Shown here piece by piece: positions 57,083 through 64,000 of a DNA stretch of 64,000 nt. This DNA comes from Micrococcales bacterium 72-143 (GTDB lineage: Bacteria; Actinomycetota; Actinomycetes; Actinomycetales; Microbacteriaceae). The notes below the pieces were generated by a model that had not been told where the DNA came from, did no database searches, and saw only the letters and a list, made by a program, of their open reading frames with translations. Where the stretch lies: contig MKVM01000005.1 in NCBI GenBank assembly GCA_001898835.1, forward strand, positions 682,001 to 746,000, in the 5' to 3' direction. A program made the translations under genes and the position numbers. The first letter of the stretch is position 1. Each line of letters begins with the position of its first letter.

Positions 57083-58425
57083 GCCTGAGCGACATCCCGG
57101 CCGCCCTGCAGGCGCTGCGCGAGGGGCGACCGGTGATCGTGGCCGACGACGAGGGCCGCGAGAACGAGGGCGACGTCGTGCTCGCCGCCGAGACCGCGAG
57201 CCGGGAGTGGATCGCGTGGGCGGTCAAGCACTCCTCCGGCTTCATCTGCGCCCCCATGACGAACGAGATCGCCGACCGGCTCGAGCTGCCGCCGATGGTC
57301 GCGCACAACCAGGATCCGCGCGGCACCGCGTACACGGTCTCCGTCGACGCCGCCGACCGGCTCTCCACCGGCATCTCGGCCTCCGACCGCGCCCACACCC
57401 TGCGTGTGCTCGCCGACCCCGCCTCGACGCCCGCGAGCGTCAACCGGCCGGGGCACATCCTTCCGCTGCGCGCGGTTGACGGCGGCGTGCGCGAGCGCGA
57501 CGGCCACACCGAGGCGTCGGTCGACCTCATGAAGCTCGCCGGTCTCACCCCCGTCGCGGCGATCGTCGAGATCGTCGACGAGGACGGCGAGATGATGCGG
57601 CTGCCGAACCTCATCCGGCTCGGCGAGCGCGAGAACGTGCCCGTCATCACGATCGAGGCGCTCATCCGCTTCATGGAGGAGCGCCGCTGCGAGCGCGACC
57701 CGAAGGCGGAGGTCACGGTGCCCGAGTCCCAGCGGGTCTCGTTCGAGGTGGAGACCGACGTCCCTACCGCCCACGGCACCTTCCGCGTGCGCGCGTACCG
57801 CGACCGCTCCACGGGCGCCGACCACGTCGCGTGGATCGCCGGCGATCCGCAGGACGGCGCCCTCGTGCGGGTGCACTCGGAGTGCCTGACGGGCGAGGCC
57901 TTCGGCTCGCTCAAGTGCGAGTGCGGCCCCCAGCTGCAGTCGGCGCTCGACACCATCCGCGAGGAGGGCGGGGTCGTGATCTACCTGCGCGGGCAGGAGG
58001 GCCGCGGCATCGGGCTCATCAACAAGCTGCGCGCCTACCGGCTGCAGGAGGAGGGCTTCGACACGCTCGACGCCAACCTCGCGCTCGGGCTGCCCGCCGA
58101 CTCGCGCGACTACGGGGCGGCGGTCGCGATCCTCAAGGATCTCGGCATCCGGCGGGTGCGGCTGCTGAGCAACAACCCCGAGAAGGCGCGGCAGCTCGCG
58201 GAGCGCGGCGTCGAGGTCGAGTCGCTCGTGCCGCTCGTGGTCGGGGTCGGCGAGTTCAACGAGGGCTACCTCGACGTGAAGCGCGACCGGATGGGCCACG
58301 CGCTGCCGAGCCACCAGGAGTTGCGCGCTGGAGCTCAGGAGCGGAGGCCATTTCTGGCCTCCGCCGCGACGCCAGCGCCGACGGCCGTCTCGGCCGTCGG
58401 ACACGACGAAGGGACGAATACATGA
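57079..58425 (+). CDS. ribBA: Bifunctional DHBP synthase / GTP cyclohydrolase II
   Basis: 448 residues. N-terminal 3,4-dihydroxybutanone-4-phosphate synthase (residues 1-205: DDEGRENEGDVV, GFICAPM, RDGHTEASVDL) and C-terminal GTP cyclohydrolase II (VHSECLTGEAFGSLKCECGPQ with three Zn cysteines, GQEGRGIGLINKLRAY). Supplies both precursors of riboflavin. The natural end is near KRDRMGHALP; the last 34 residues are a low-complexity tail encoded by the two-hairpin repeat at 58323-58400. Stop overlaps ribH. Confidence 0.95.
   Translation: MSLSDIPAALQALREGRPVIVADDEGRENEGDVVLAAETASREWIAWAVKHSSGFICAPMTNEIADRLELPPMVAHNQDPRGTAYTVSVDAADRLSTGISASDRAHTLRVLADPASTPASVNRPGHILPLRAVDGGVRERDGHTEASVDLMKLAGLTPVAAIVEIVDEDGEMMRLPNLIRLGERENVPVITIEALIRFMEERRCERDPKAEVTVPESQRVSFEVETDVPTAHGTFRVRAYRDRSTGADHVAWIAGDPQDGALVRVHSECLTGEAFGSLKCECGPQLQSALDTIREEGGVVIYLRGQEGRGIGLINKLRAYRLQEEGFDTLDANLALGLPADSRDYGAAVAILKDLGIRRVRLLSNNPEKARQLAERGVEVESLVPLVVGVGEFNEGYLDVKRDRMGHALPSHQELRAGAQERRPFLASAATPAPTAVSAVGHDEGTNT
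58323..58400. repeat. Two-hairpin dispersed repeat, copy B (end of ribBA)
   Basis: 78 bases, same orientation as copy A (13469-13545). Hairpin 1 is perfect (CGGAGGCCA 58342-58350 with 58355-58363, loop TTTC); hairpin 2 is perfect (CGACGGCCG 58379-58387 with 58391-58399, loop TCT); outer arms GCGCTGG (58325-58331) and CCAGCGC (58372-58378). Translated as about residues 415-441 of RibBA and lying 21 bases before the ribH ATG. Confidence 0.85.
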
Positions 58426-58898
58426 GCGGCGAGGGTCGTCCGACAGCTCTCGACACCGACGGCGCGGGTCTGCGTATCGCCGTCGTCGCCGGCACCTGGC
58501 ACGAGCGGATCACCGAGGGCCTGCTGACGGGCGCGCTGCGCACCCTCGAGGCCTCCGGCGCCGAGGTGGAGGTCCTCCGCGTGCCCGGGAGCTTCGAGCT
58601 GCCCGTCGTCGCGAAGGCCGCGCTCGAGGCGGGCGCGGACGGCGTGGTCGCCCTGGGCGTCATCATCCGTGGCGGCACCCCCCACTTCGACTTCGTCTCG
58701 AACGCCGCGACCGACGGGCTCACGCGCGTCGCCCTCGACACCGGCAAGCCGGTCGGGTTCGGGGTGCTGACCCTCGACGACGAGCAGCAGGGGCTCGACC
58801 GCGCGGGCCTGCCCGGGTCGAAGGAGGACAAGGGCCGGGAGGCGGCGGAGGCCGTGCTCGCGACCGCCCGCGTGCTCGCTCGCGTGCGCGGCCGCTGA
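58422..58898 (+). CDS. ribH: 6,7-dimethyl-8-ribityllumazine synthase
   Basis: 158 residues from the ATG overlapping the ribBA stop. Condenses the RibD and RibB products to lumazine. RIAVVAGTWHERITEGLL, VPGSFELPVVAKA and ALGVIIRGGTPHFDFVS with catalytic His88 are the family motifs. Last gene of the ribD-E-BA-H operon. A 57-base palindrome follows 15 bases after the stop. Confidence 0.95.
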   Translation: MSGEGRPTALDTDGAGLRIAVVAGTWHERITEGLLTGALRTLEASGAEVEVLRVPGSFELPVVAKAALEAGADGVVALGVIIRGGTPHFDFVSNAATDGLTRVALDTGKPVGFGVLTLDDEQQGLDRAGLPGSKEDKGREAAEAVLATARVLARVRGR

Positions 58899-58913
58899 GA
58901 AGCCCGCCCCCGC

Positions 58914-58970
58914 TGAGTGGTCGGTTTCTGGCCTCAAACCGCCGGTTTGGGGCCAGAAACCGACCACTCA
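58914..58970. repeat. 57-base palindromic repeat, copy 1
   Basis: Perfect 20-base arms (58914-58933 and 58951-58970, beginning TGAGTGGTCGG) with an inner CAAACC/GGTTTG hairpin. Between the convergent ribH and deazaflavin-oxidoreductase genes, so a bidirectional terminator is plausible. Second copy at 63034-63090. Confidence 0.85.
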
Positions 58971-58981
58971 CCTGAGGGAGG

Positions 58982-59506
58982 TCAGCGGCGGGTGAGGCGG
59001 ATGATCGGGATGACGCGGTCGGTCGCGGCGCGGTAGCCGAGGAGCGTGCGACGGGCCATGCGGCTCGACGTGCGGATGACCTCCTGGAACTTCCTCTCCG
59101 CCTCCTCCGGCTCGTACTGCGTCGCCGTGACGGGGATGCGCTCGCCGCCGATCTCGATGACAGCCCGGTCCGGGTGCGCAGCGAGGTTGTAGTACCAGGC
59201 GGGATGGTTCTTGGCGCCGGCGGCGCTCGCCGTGATGAGCCATCCGTCCCCGTCCACGCCGTAGCCGACGGGGTTGGTGCGCTCGAGGCCGGTCTTCGCC
59301 CCGATCGTGGTGAGGGCGAGCACGGATGCGCCGTTGCGGGCGCCGGGCTTGCGCGGCTTGCGGGCCTGCCGTACGAGGTATCGCGTGATGATGCCCTCGA
59401 TCCCCCGGTTGGTGGGCTGCTTGTTGCCGTAGCTTCCGCTCGGGAGGGGGCGGAAGGCGGAGGGGGTCGCGGGGACGGTCTGCGTCGCCGGGCGCTGCGT
59501 GGTCAT
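58982..59506 (-). CDS. Deazaflavin-dependent nitroreductase-family protein
   Basis: 174 residues from ATG 59506, chosen by the -10 spacing. LTTIGAKTGLERTNPVGYGVDGDGWLITASAAGAKNHPAWYYNLAAHPDRAVIEIGGE is the Ddn/FDOR-type signature of split-beta-barrel enzymes that use F420. The C-terminus has a basic amphipathic stretch. Substrate unknown. A near-perfect palindrome covers its promoter. Confidence 0.88.
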   Translation of the reverse strand: MTTQRPATQTVPATPSAFRPLPSGSYGNKQPTNRGIEGIITRYLVRQARKPRKPGARNGASVLALTTIGAKTGLERTNPVGYGVDGDGWLITASAAGAKNHPAWYYNLAAHPDRAVIEIGGERIPVTATQYEPEEAERKFQEVIRTSSRMARRTLLGYRAATDRVIPIIRLTRR

Positions 59507-59535
59507 ATTCACCACCCTAGCAGGGTGATGAATAT
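59505..59535 (-). promoter_or_regulatory. Operator over the leaderless deazaflavin-oxidoreductase promoter
   Basis: Inverted repeat of 14-base arms (ATATTCACCACCCT at 59505-59518 and its partner at 59522-59535) with one mismatch and 3-base centre. It contains the minus-strand -10 TAGGGT (59514-59519), 7 bases before the ATG at 59506, so a bound repressor would block polymerase. Regulator not identified; size fits TetR or MarR dimers. Confidence 0.6.
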
Positions 59536-59546
59536 AGGACAACGGC

Positions 59547-60368
59547 TCAGTCGAGGAACAGCGCCCGCAGCCGCCGGGTCGTGAACGCGAGGCCGGCCGC
59601 GATCATCACGCCGTAGTAGAGCACGTGCACGAGCAGCTCGGGCCCCACGACGCCCGTCGTGAGCCCGCGGACGAGCTCGACGCCGTGCCAGAGCGGCAGC
59701 GCCATGACGAGCCACTGCACCGGCTCCGGATACACGGTGATCGGGAAGAAGGTCGCCGAGAGCATGAACATGGGGGTGAGCACGAACATGATCCACTCCA
59801 TCTGCTGGAAGGTCGTGAAGTAGCTTGTCACCCCCATCCCGATCGCCGCGAAGCCGAAGGCGATGAGCATCACCGCGGGCACCGCGAGCAGAGCCCACCA
59901 GGAGAGGTTCAGCCCCATGAGCTGCATGACGATCTGGAACCCGATGCCGTACACGGCCCCGCGGAACAGCGCGAGCAGGATCTCGCCGAGCGCGATGTCG
60001 AGCGGCCCGAGGCTCGTCGCGAGCATGCCCTCGTAGAGCTTGCCGAAGTTCATCTTGAAGAAGACGTTCCACGTCGAGTCGTAGATGGCGCCGTTCATCG
60101 CCGACACCGCCAGCAGGGCGGGGGCGATGAACGCCGCGTACGGGATCTCGCGACCCGCCGCATCCGTCACGGTGCCGATGAAGGCGCCGAGGCCGACGCC
60201 GAGCGACAGCAGATAGAAGACCGGCTCGAAGAAGCCGGACGCGATGACCACCCAGTTGCTCGAGCGCGTCGCGACGAGGCCGCGCCCGACGACCGCGCGC
60301 GCGTTGCCCGCGTAGAGCGCCCGGACGCCGCCGCGTCGCATCGCCCGCTGCTCGGTGACCGCGCTCAT
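59547..60368 (-). CDS. ABC-2 type exporter, permease
   Basis: 273 residues from ATG 60368, overlapping its twin's stop (ATGA). Six membrane helices; PIWHGVELVRGL-type C-terminal motif appears as LPLWHGVELVRGLTTG, typical of NodJ/DrrB-like permeases. With the second permease and ATPase it forms a three-gene exporter. Substrate unknown; drug or lipid export is possible. Confidence 0.9.
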   Translation of the reverse strand: MSAVTEQRAMRRGGVRALYAGNARAVVGRGLVATRSSNWVVIASGFFEPVFYLLSLGVGLGAFIGTVTDAAGREIPYAAFIAPALLAVSAMNGAIYDSTWNVFFKMNFGKLYEGMLATSLGPLDIALGEILLALFRGAVYGIGFQIVMQLMGLNLSWWALLAVPAVMLIAFGFAAIGMGVTSYFTTFQQMEWIMFVLTPMFMLSATFFPITVYPEPVQWLVMALPLWHGVELVRGLTTGVVGPELLVHVLYYGVMIAAGLAFTTRRLRALFLD

Positions 60369-61195
60369 GCGTCGAGCCTCCCCCGCATGACGCGCACCGC
60401 GAGCCGCCACCCCGCGAGGGCGAGGACGACGAGGAACGCGAGGTGCACGGCCGTGAGCCACAGCGGCCGCTCCGCGCCGTAGCCGACGACCCGGCCGAGC
60501 TCGGCACCGTGCCAGAGCGGGGACAGCCAGCCGATCGGCTGCAGGAAGGCGGGCAGCTGCTCGAGCGGGAACAGCGTGCCGCTGAACAGCGTGAGCGGCA
60601 GCACGAGCACGCGCTGCACCACGGCGAACTGGCCGCGGTCCTCCCGCAGGGTCGCCGCGTAGGCGAACAGGGGCGTGCCGAACGCGAGGGCGGTGAACGT
60701 CGCGACGGGCACCGTGAGCACCCCGGATGCCGCCGGCACACCGCCGAACGCCGCCATGATCAGGAAGTAGACGAAGGTGGTCGCGGTGACGCGCAGAGCG
60801 ACGAACAGCACGAGCCCGTCGACCACCTGCCGGGCCGTGATCGGGGTCGCGTGCATGCCGATGTAGATCGGGTTCCACTTGAGCCCCTGCATGACCGGGT
60901 AGCTGAACTCGTCGGAGGCGATCGTCACCGCGGAGGTCGCGATGAGCGCGGGCGCGATGAAGACGAGGTACGACACCCCGTCGACGCCGCCCGGCCCCGC
61001 ATTCGCGTTCACCAGCAGCCCCAGCCCGATGCCGAAGGCGAGCAGGAACATGAACGGGGTGCCGATGGCCGTCGCCACGTTCACGCCGAGGTAGCGGCGC
61101 CAGATGCGCACGTGGTGCTCGGTCACGTACCAGGCGCCGAAGGCCCGCGGCCTCACGGCGGCGCGACGGAGCTCAAGGCGATCTTCCGAGCTCAT
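60365..61195 (-). CDS. ABC-2 type exporter, permease
   Basis: 276 residues. Six membrane helices, same family as the next gene but clearly diverged (WHGAELGRVVGYGA near the end), so the exporter has a heterodimeric membrane part. Start overlaps the ATPase stop by 4 bases. Confidence 0.9.
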   Translation of the reverse strand: MSSEDRLELRRAAVRPRAFGAWYVTEHHVRIWRRYLGVNVATAIGTPFMFLLAFGIGLGLLVNANAGPGGVDGVSYLVFIAPALIATSAVTIASDEFSYPVMQGLKWNPIYIGMHATPITARQVVDGLVLFVALRVTATTFVYFLIMAAFGGVPAASGVLTVPVATFTALAFGTPLFAYAATLREDRGQFAVVQRVLVLPLTLFSGTLFPLEQLPAFLQPIGWLSPLWHGAELGRVVGYGAERPLWLTAVHLAFLVVLALAGWRLAVRVMRGRLDA

Positions 61196-62112
61196 TCGAT
61201 CAGCGACCTTCCCGTCAGCCGCAGGAACACGTCCTCCAGGCTGGAGCGCCGCACGAGGCTCGTGAGCGGCTGCAGGCCGCGCGCGGTCACCTCCACGAGG
61301 GCGGCCTCGCCGTCGTCCGCATAGACGAGCACGCGATCCGGCAGCACCTCGAGCCGGTCGCCGACGTCGGCGAGCGCGGCAGCGGCCGCCGCGTTGCGCT
61401 CGGAGCCGAACCGCACCTCGAGCACCTCACGCGTCGAGTACTGCCGGATGAGCGCCGCGGGCGAGCCCTCGGCCATGATGCGGCCGTGGTCGACCACGAC
61501 AAGGCGGTCGCAGAGCTGCTCGGCCTCGTCCATGTAGTGGGTTGTGAGCAGCAGCGTCGTGCCCTGCTCCTTGAGGCGGAACAGCCGGTCCCACAGGATG
61601 TGGCGCGCCTGCGGGTCGAGGCCCGTCGTCGGCTCGTCGAGCAGCAGGATGCGCGGCTCGTTGATGAGGGCGCGCGCGATCGTGAGGCGGCGCTTCATGC
61701 CGCCGGAGAGCTCGTCGACCTTGGCGTCGCCCCGATCCGCGAGCTGCGCGAACTCGAGCAGCTCGTCGGCCCGCTCGGCGATCAGTCGCCGCGGCAGCCC
61801 GAAGTAGCGACCGTAGGTGAGCAGGTTCTCGCGCACCCGCAGCTCGTTGTCGAGGTTGTCCTGCTGGGGCACGACGCCCAGCCGGGCGCGGATCTCGGGC
61901 CCGAACTCGTCGGGGTCGAGGCCGAGCACGGTCAGCTCGCCCGCCGTGCGGGTGGACACCGCGCCCACCATCCGCATCGTCGTCGACTTGCCGGCGCCGT
62001 TCGGTCCGAGCAGCCCGAACGACTCCCCCGGGGCCACCTCGAAGCTGACGCCGTCCACGGCGGCGACCTCGCCGTAGCGCTTGACGAGGTCGGTCGCGGA
62101 TATCACGGTCAC
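61192..62112 (-). CDS. ABC exporter, ATP-binding protein (NodI/DrrA-like)
   Basis: 306 residues from GTG 62112; a longer frame is not conserved. GLLGPNGAGKSTT (Walker A), KVDELSGGMKRRLTIARAL (signature) and ILLLDEPTTGLDPQAR (Walker B) are intact; the C-terminal 80 residues match DrrA-type ATPases. Energises the two permeases downstream. Confidence 0.94.
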   Translation of the reverse strand: MTVISATDLVKRYGEVAAVDGVSFEVAPGESFGLLGPNGAGKSTTMRMVGAVSTRTAGELTVLGLDPDEFGPEIRARLGVVPQQDNLDNELRVRENLLTYGRYFGLPRRLIAERADELLEFAQLADRGDAKVDELSGGMKRRLTIARALINEPRILLLDEPTTGLDPQARHILWDRLFRLKEQGTTLLLTTHYMDEAEQLCDRLVVVDHGRIMAEGSPAALIRQYSTREVLEVRFGSERNAAAAAALADVGDRLEVLPDRVLVYADDGEAALVEVTARGLQPLTSLVRRSSLEDVFLRLTGRSLIE

Positions 62113-62120
62113 GGGAGACG

Positions 62121-62126
62121 AGCCTA
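62121..62126 (-). promoter_or_regulatory. -10 box of the ABC exporter operon
   Basis: TAGGCT on the minus strand, 8 bases before the GTG at 62112; the spacing helped choose this start. Confidence 0.45.
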
Positions 62127-62233
62127 GGCGGCACGGACGACACGGCCTATGCGCCGCCTCCCCCATTCCGCGGCGCCCGCCGCGTCCCTACACTTGGCTC
62201 ACCCGTCGCCCACCACCACGAAGCAGAGGCCCG

Positions 62234-63016
62234 ATGTCACGCCGCCCCGCCCTCCTCGTCGCCGCCGCGGCGTTCGCCGCCCTCGCCCTCGCCGCATGCG
62301 ATCCGCTGCCGCCCGCGCCGAGCGGGAGCCCCTCGGCATCCGGGTCCGCGACGCCGAGCGCCGCGGCCTCCGCACCGGCCGACACCCTCGCGAGCCTGCC
62401 CGCGGATGCCGTGCTGGGCGTGAGCGCGGTCGTGACGGAAGCGGGCGGCGCGTCGCTGCAGCTCACCGCGATCGTGCACCGCTCCTACGCCTGGGACTCG
62501 ACCGAGGGGGCACCTCTCGCCGCGCTCATGACGAACGGCTGCCTCGGCGCGCTCGAGGAGGCCGTGTACGCCGATCAGTTGTGGAGCTTCGCCGAGGTCG
62601 ACGTGACCGCGACGCCGCTCGCCGGGAGCTGGGCGGCGGGCACGGAGGTCGCCGTGCATCCGACGACCGAGTTCCTGTCTCTCGCCTCCGACGGCGCGCT
62701 CATCGAGCTGCCGGGGCTCGCGCCCGAGGCGCCGCACTGCGACCGCTCGCGCGCGCTCACCGGGGCGGGCGAGGGGCGGCTGATCGTCGGCTTCCACGGC
62801 GACACGGATGCGGTGGGCGCCGCCGGCCACTTCACCCGCTGGGCGAACCACCGCTACGGCTTCGCCGTGGCATCCGGTCTCACGCTCTCGGCGTGCCACG
62901 CCGTCGTGACGGAGCTCGGCGCCTCCCTCGGCGGCGGCGTGGCCTCCTGGTCGACGGTCGACGACGCGACCGCCTGCACGACGGGTTCGGGCCTCCCCGA
63001 GGACACCGACTCCTGA
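62234..63016 (+). CDS. Lipoprotein of unknown function
   Basis: 260 residues from ATG 62234, with AGAGG 4 bases before. Signal peptide and lipobox LALAAC, then a Ser/Pro/Ala-rich linker. The globular part has four Cys that may form disulfides (NGCLGAL, EAPHCDRS, LSACHAV, TACTTG), fitting an extracytoplasmic protein. No family recognised. Confidence 0.85.
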   Translation: MSRRPALLVAAAAFAALALAACDPLPPAPSGSPSASGSATPSAAASAPADTLASLPADAVLGVSAVVTEAGGASLQLTAIVHRSYAWDSTEGAPLAALMTNGCLGALEEAVYADQLWSFAEVDVTATPLAGSWAAGTEVAVHPTTEFLSLASDGALIELPGLAPEAPHCDRSRALTGAGEGRLIVGFHGDTDAVGAAGHFTRWANHRYGFAVASGLTLSACHAVVTELGASLGGGVASWSTVDDATACTTGSGLPEDTDS

Positions 63017-63033
63017 GCAGACCCTTCCCCCGC

Positions 63034-63090
63034 CGAGCGGTCGGTTTCTGGCCTCATCCCGGGTGAATTGGGCGAGAAACCGACCACTCA
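63034..63090. repeat. 57-base palindromic repeat, copy 2
   Basis: Same length as 58914-58970; outer arms match well (GGTCGGTTTCTGGCC and GAAACCGACCACTC), the inner arms are diverged. Starts 17 bases after the lipoprotein stop, in the position of a terminator. Confidence 0.75.
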
Positions 63091-63095
63091 GCGGC

Positions 63096-63139
63096 GTCAA
63101 CGTGAGTTGACGGATGCCCGGTCGTCAACTACGGTTGAC
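63096..63139 (+). promoter_or_regulatory. Twin operators over the promoter of the small HTH gene
   Basis: GTCAAC-N4-GTTGAC occurs at 63096-63111 and 63124-63139, centres 28 bases apart. The first contains -35 TTGACG (63107-63112); the second contains -10 TACGGT (63130-63135); spacing 17 bases. The GTG at 63142 is 6 bases after the -10, so the gene would be leaderless and fully blocked when both sites are bound. Confidence 0.75.
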
Positions 63140-63141
63140 GC

Positions 63142-63357
63142 GTGGATGTCGGAGAGCTGCACACCCTCGCGGGAGACGCCGGATCGCAGGATCCGCTCGT
63201 CGCCCTTCGTGCGCTCGCCGGCCTCCGGCGCGAGCTCGACCGCCACGAGGCGGCGGCCGTGCGCCGGGCGCGCAACGCGAACGCCTCCTGGCAGCTCATC
63301 GCCCTCTGCCTGGGCGTGAGCAAGCAGGCGGTCCACAAGAAGTACGGGCGCGCCTGA
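63142..63357 (+). CDS. Small helix-turn-helix protein
   Basis: 71 residues, GTG start. Mostly helical; ANASWQLIALCLGVSKQAVHKKYGR at the C-terminus is a sigma/AsnC-type helix-turn-helix in which the recognition helix is almost the last element. No other domain. Very likely binds the twin operators over its own promoter (inference). It precedes an ABC multidrug exporter by 30 bases and may control it. Confidence 0.82.
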   Translation: MDVGELHTLAGDAGSQDPLVALRALAGLRRELDRHEAAAVRRARNANASWQLIALCLGVSKQAVHKKYGRA

Positions 63358-63387
63358 CGCGCCACCCCATCCCTGAGGAAACCCACG

Positions 63388-64000
63388 ATGACGAGCACCG
63401 ACGCGCCCGCGCGCCGCAACCCCTTCCGCCGCAGCGCCGACACGGGGCCGCGCGCCTCGTTCCGTGAGCTGCTGCCCTACCTCGCCGAGCACAAGGTGCT
63501 GCTCGGGCTCGCGATCGTGCTGAGCCTCGTGAGCGCCGGCTTCTCGCTCGCCCAGCCCGCGCTTGTAAGCCAGGTCATCCAGGTGGTCGAGGCCGGCGAC
63601 CCCCTCGGGTGGCTCGCCTGGCTGCTCGTCGCACTCGTCATCGGTAACGGCGTCGTCACGGCCCTGCAGCACTACCTGCTGCAGCGCGCGGGCACGAGCG
63701 TCGTGTACTCCGCGCGCCGGGGCCTCATCCGCCGGATGCTGCGCCTCCCCATCCGCGAGTTCGACACCAGGCGCACGGGCGACCTCGTGTCGCGCGTCGG
63801 CAGCGACACGACGCTGCTCTACGCCGTGCTCACCCAGGGTCTCGTGGACGCCCTCGGCGGCGCCGTGGTGTTCGTCGGCGCCCTCATCGGCATGGCGATC
63901 ATCGATCCCGTGCTGCTCGGGGCGACCGTGCTCGTCATCGCGGTCGCGATCGCCGTCGTGGGCGGCCTCTCGGGCCGCATCCGGGTCGCGAGCCGCCAGC
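63388..64000 (+). CDS. ABC multidrug exporter, N-terminal membrane domain (cut by window end)
   Basis: The first 204 residues are visible. ATG 63388 has TGAGGAAA 7 bases upstream. Hydrophilic N-terminus, then four membrane helices of an ABC-B type exporter (ELLPYLAEHKVLLGLAIVLSL, RRGLIRRMLRLPIREFDTRRTGDLVSRVGSDTTLL). The FDTRRTGDLVSRV segment is the conserved intracellular coupling helix. The ATPase domain should lie beyond the window. Together with the small HTH gene it looks like a regulated export unit. Confidence 0.88.
   Translation, partial: MTSTDAPARRNPFRRSADTGPRASFRELLPYLAEHKVLLGLAIVLSLVSAGFSLAQPALVSQVIQVVEAGDPLGWLAWLLVALVIGNGVVTALQHYLLQRAGTSVVYSARRGLIRRMLRLPIREFDTRRTGDLVSRVGSDTTLLYAVLTQGLVDALGGAVVFVGALIGMAIIDPVLLGATVLVIAVAIAVVGGLSGRIRVASRQ

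Overview
The window is high-GC DNA (about 70% G+C) with GTG and ATG starts, many 4-base ATGA/GTGA gene overlaps and a dense run of 6-8 base gaps between TANNNT boxes and start codons (leaderless genes). Gene content (succinate dehydrogenase of actinobacterial type, AccBC/AccD/AccE acyl-CoA carboxylase, LCP cell-wall protein, polyprenol-phosphate mannose synthase-like enzyme, rhamnose cell-wall genes, an LpdA-type flavoprotein) points to an actinobacterium, most likely of the family Microbacteriaceae. It looks like ordinary chromosome: no transposase, integrase, CRISPR array, rRNA or tRNA was seen.

Layout. 1-16607: cell-surface polysaccharide region. An ABC exporter (permease cut by the window edge, plus ATPase), glycosyltransferases, a soluble NDP-sugar 4,6-dehydratase, the full dTDP-rhamnose set (rmlA, rmlC on the minus strand; rmlB, rmlD on the plus strand), a polytopic membrane protein, an LCP ligase-type protein with purK-purE, a GtrA-like protein and UDP-glucose dehydrogenase. 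16638-20675: PH-domain protein, biotin ligase back to back with a polyprenol-phosphate mannose synthase-like gene, and the carboxylase AccD-AccE; the biotin subunit AccBC lies at 26158-27915. 20676-21105: a 430-base gap without genes that holds hairpins, iteron-like repeats and a candidate small RNA. 21106-24069: a two-component system with a second, degenerate membrane sensor. 24155-30513: RNA methyltransferase, Maf, AccBC, a nuclease/AbiEi-like orphan bracketed by two copies of a 68-base palindrome, and an LpdA-like quinone reductase.

30590-45011: a large nucleoside uptake and salvage locus: purine nucleoside phosphorylase, phospho-sugar mutase, PTS IIB and IIA without IIC, adenosine deaminase, IclR regulator, an unusual adenosylhomocysteinase-like enzyme, nucleoside hydrolase, thymidine phosphorylase, cytidine deaminase and a BMP-type nucleoside ABC importer. 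45204-53527: mannose-1-phosphate guanylyltransferase, sdhCDAB, a YihY-like membrane protein, exonuclease III, TrpS and an acetyltransferase. 53524-58898: HAD phosphatase, a coiled-coil protein built from 21-base tandem repeats, and an FMN riboswitch controlling ribD-ribE-ribBA-ribH. 58982-64000: deazaflavin-type oxidoreductase with an operator over its promoter, an ABC-2 exporter, a lipoprotein, a tiny HTH protein with two operators exactly over its -35 and -10, and the start of an ABC multidrug exporter.

The most notable non-gene content is three unrelated families of short palindromic repeats, each present twice here: a two-hairpin element (13469-13545 and 58323-58400) that is translated as the N-terminus of PurE and the C-terminus of RibBA and shows a compensatory base-pair change; a 68-base palindrome (27938-28005, 28991-29058); and a 57-base palindrome (58914-58970, 63034-63090).
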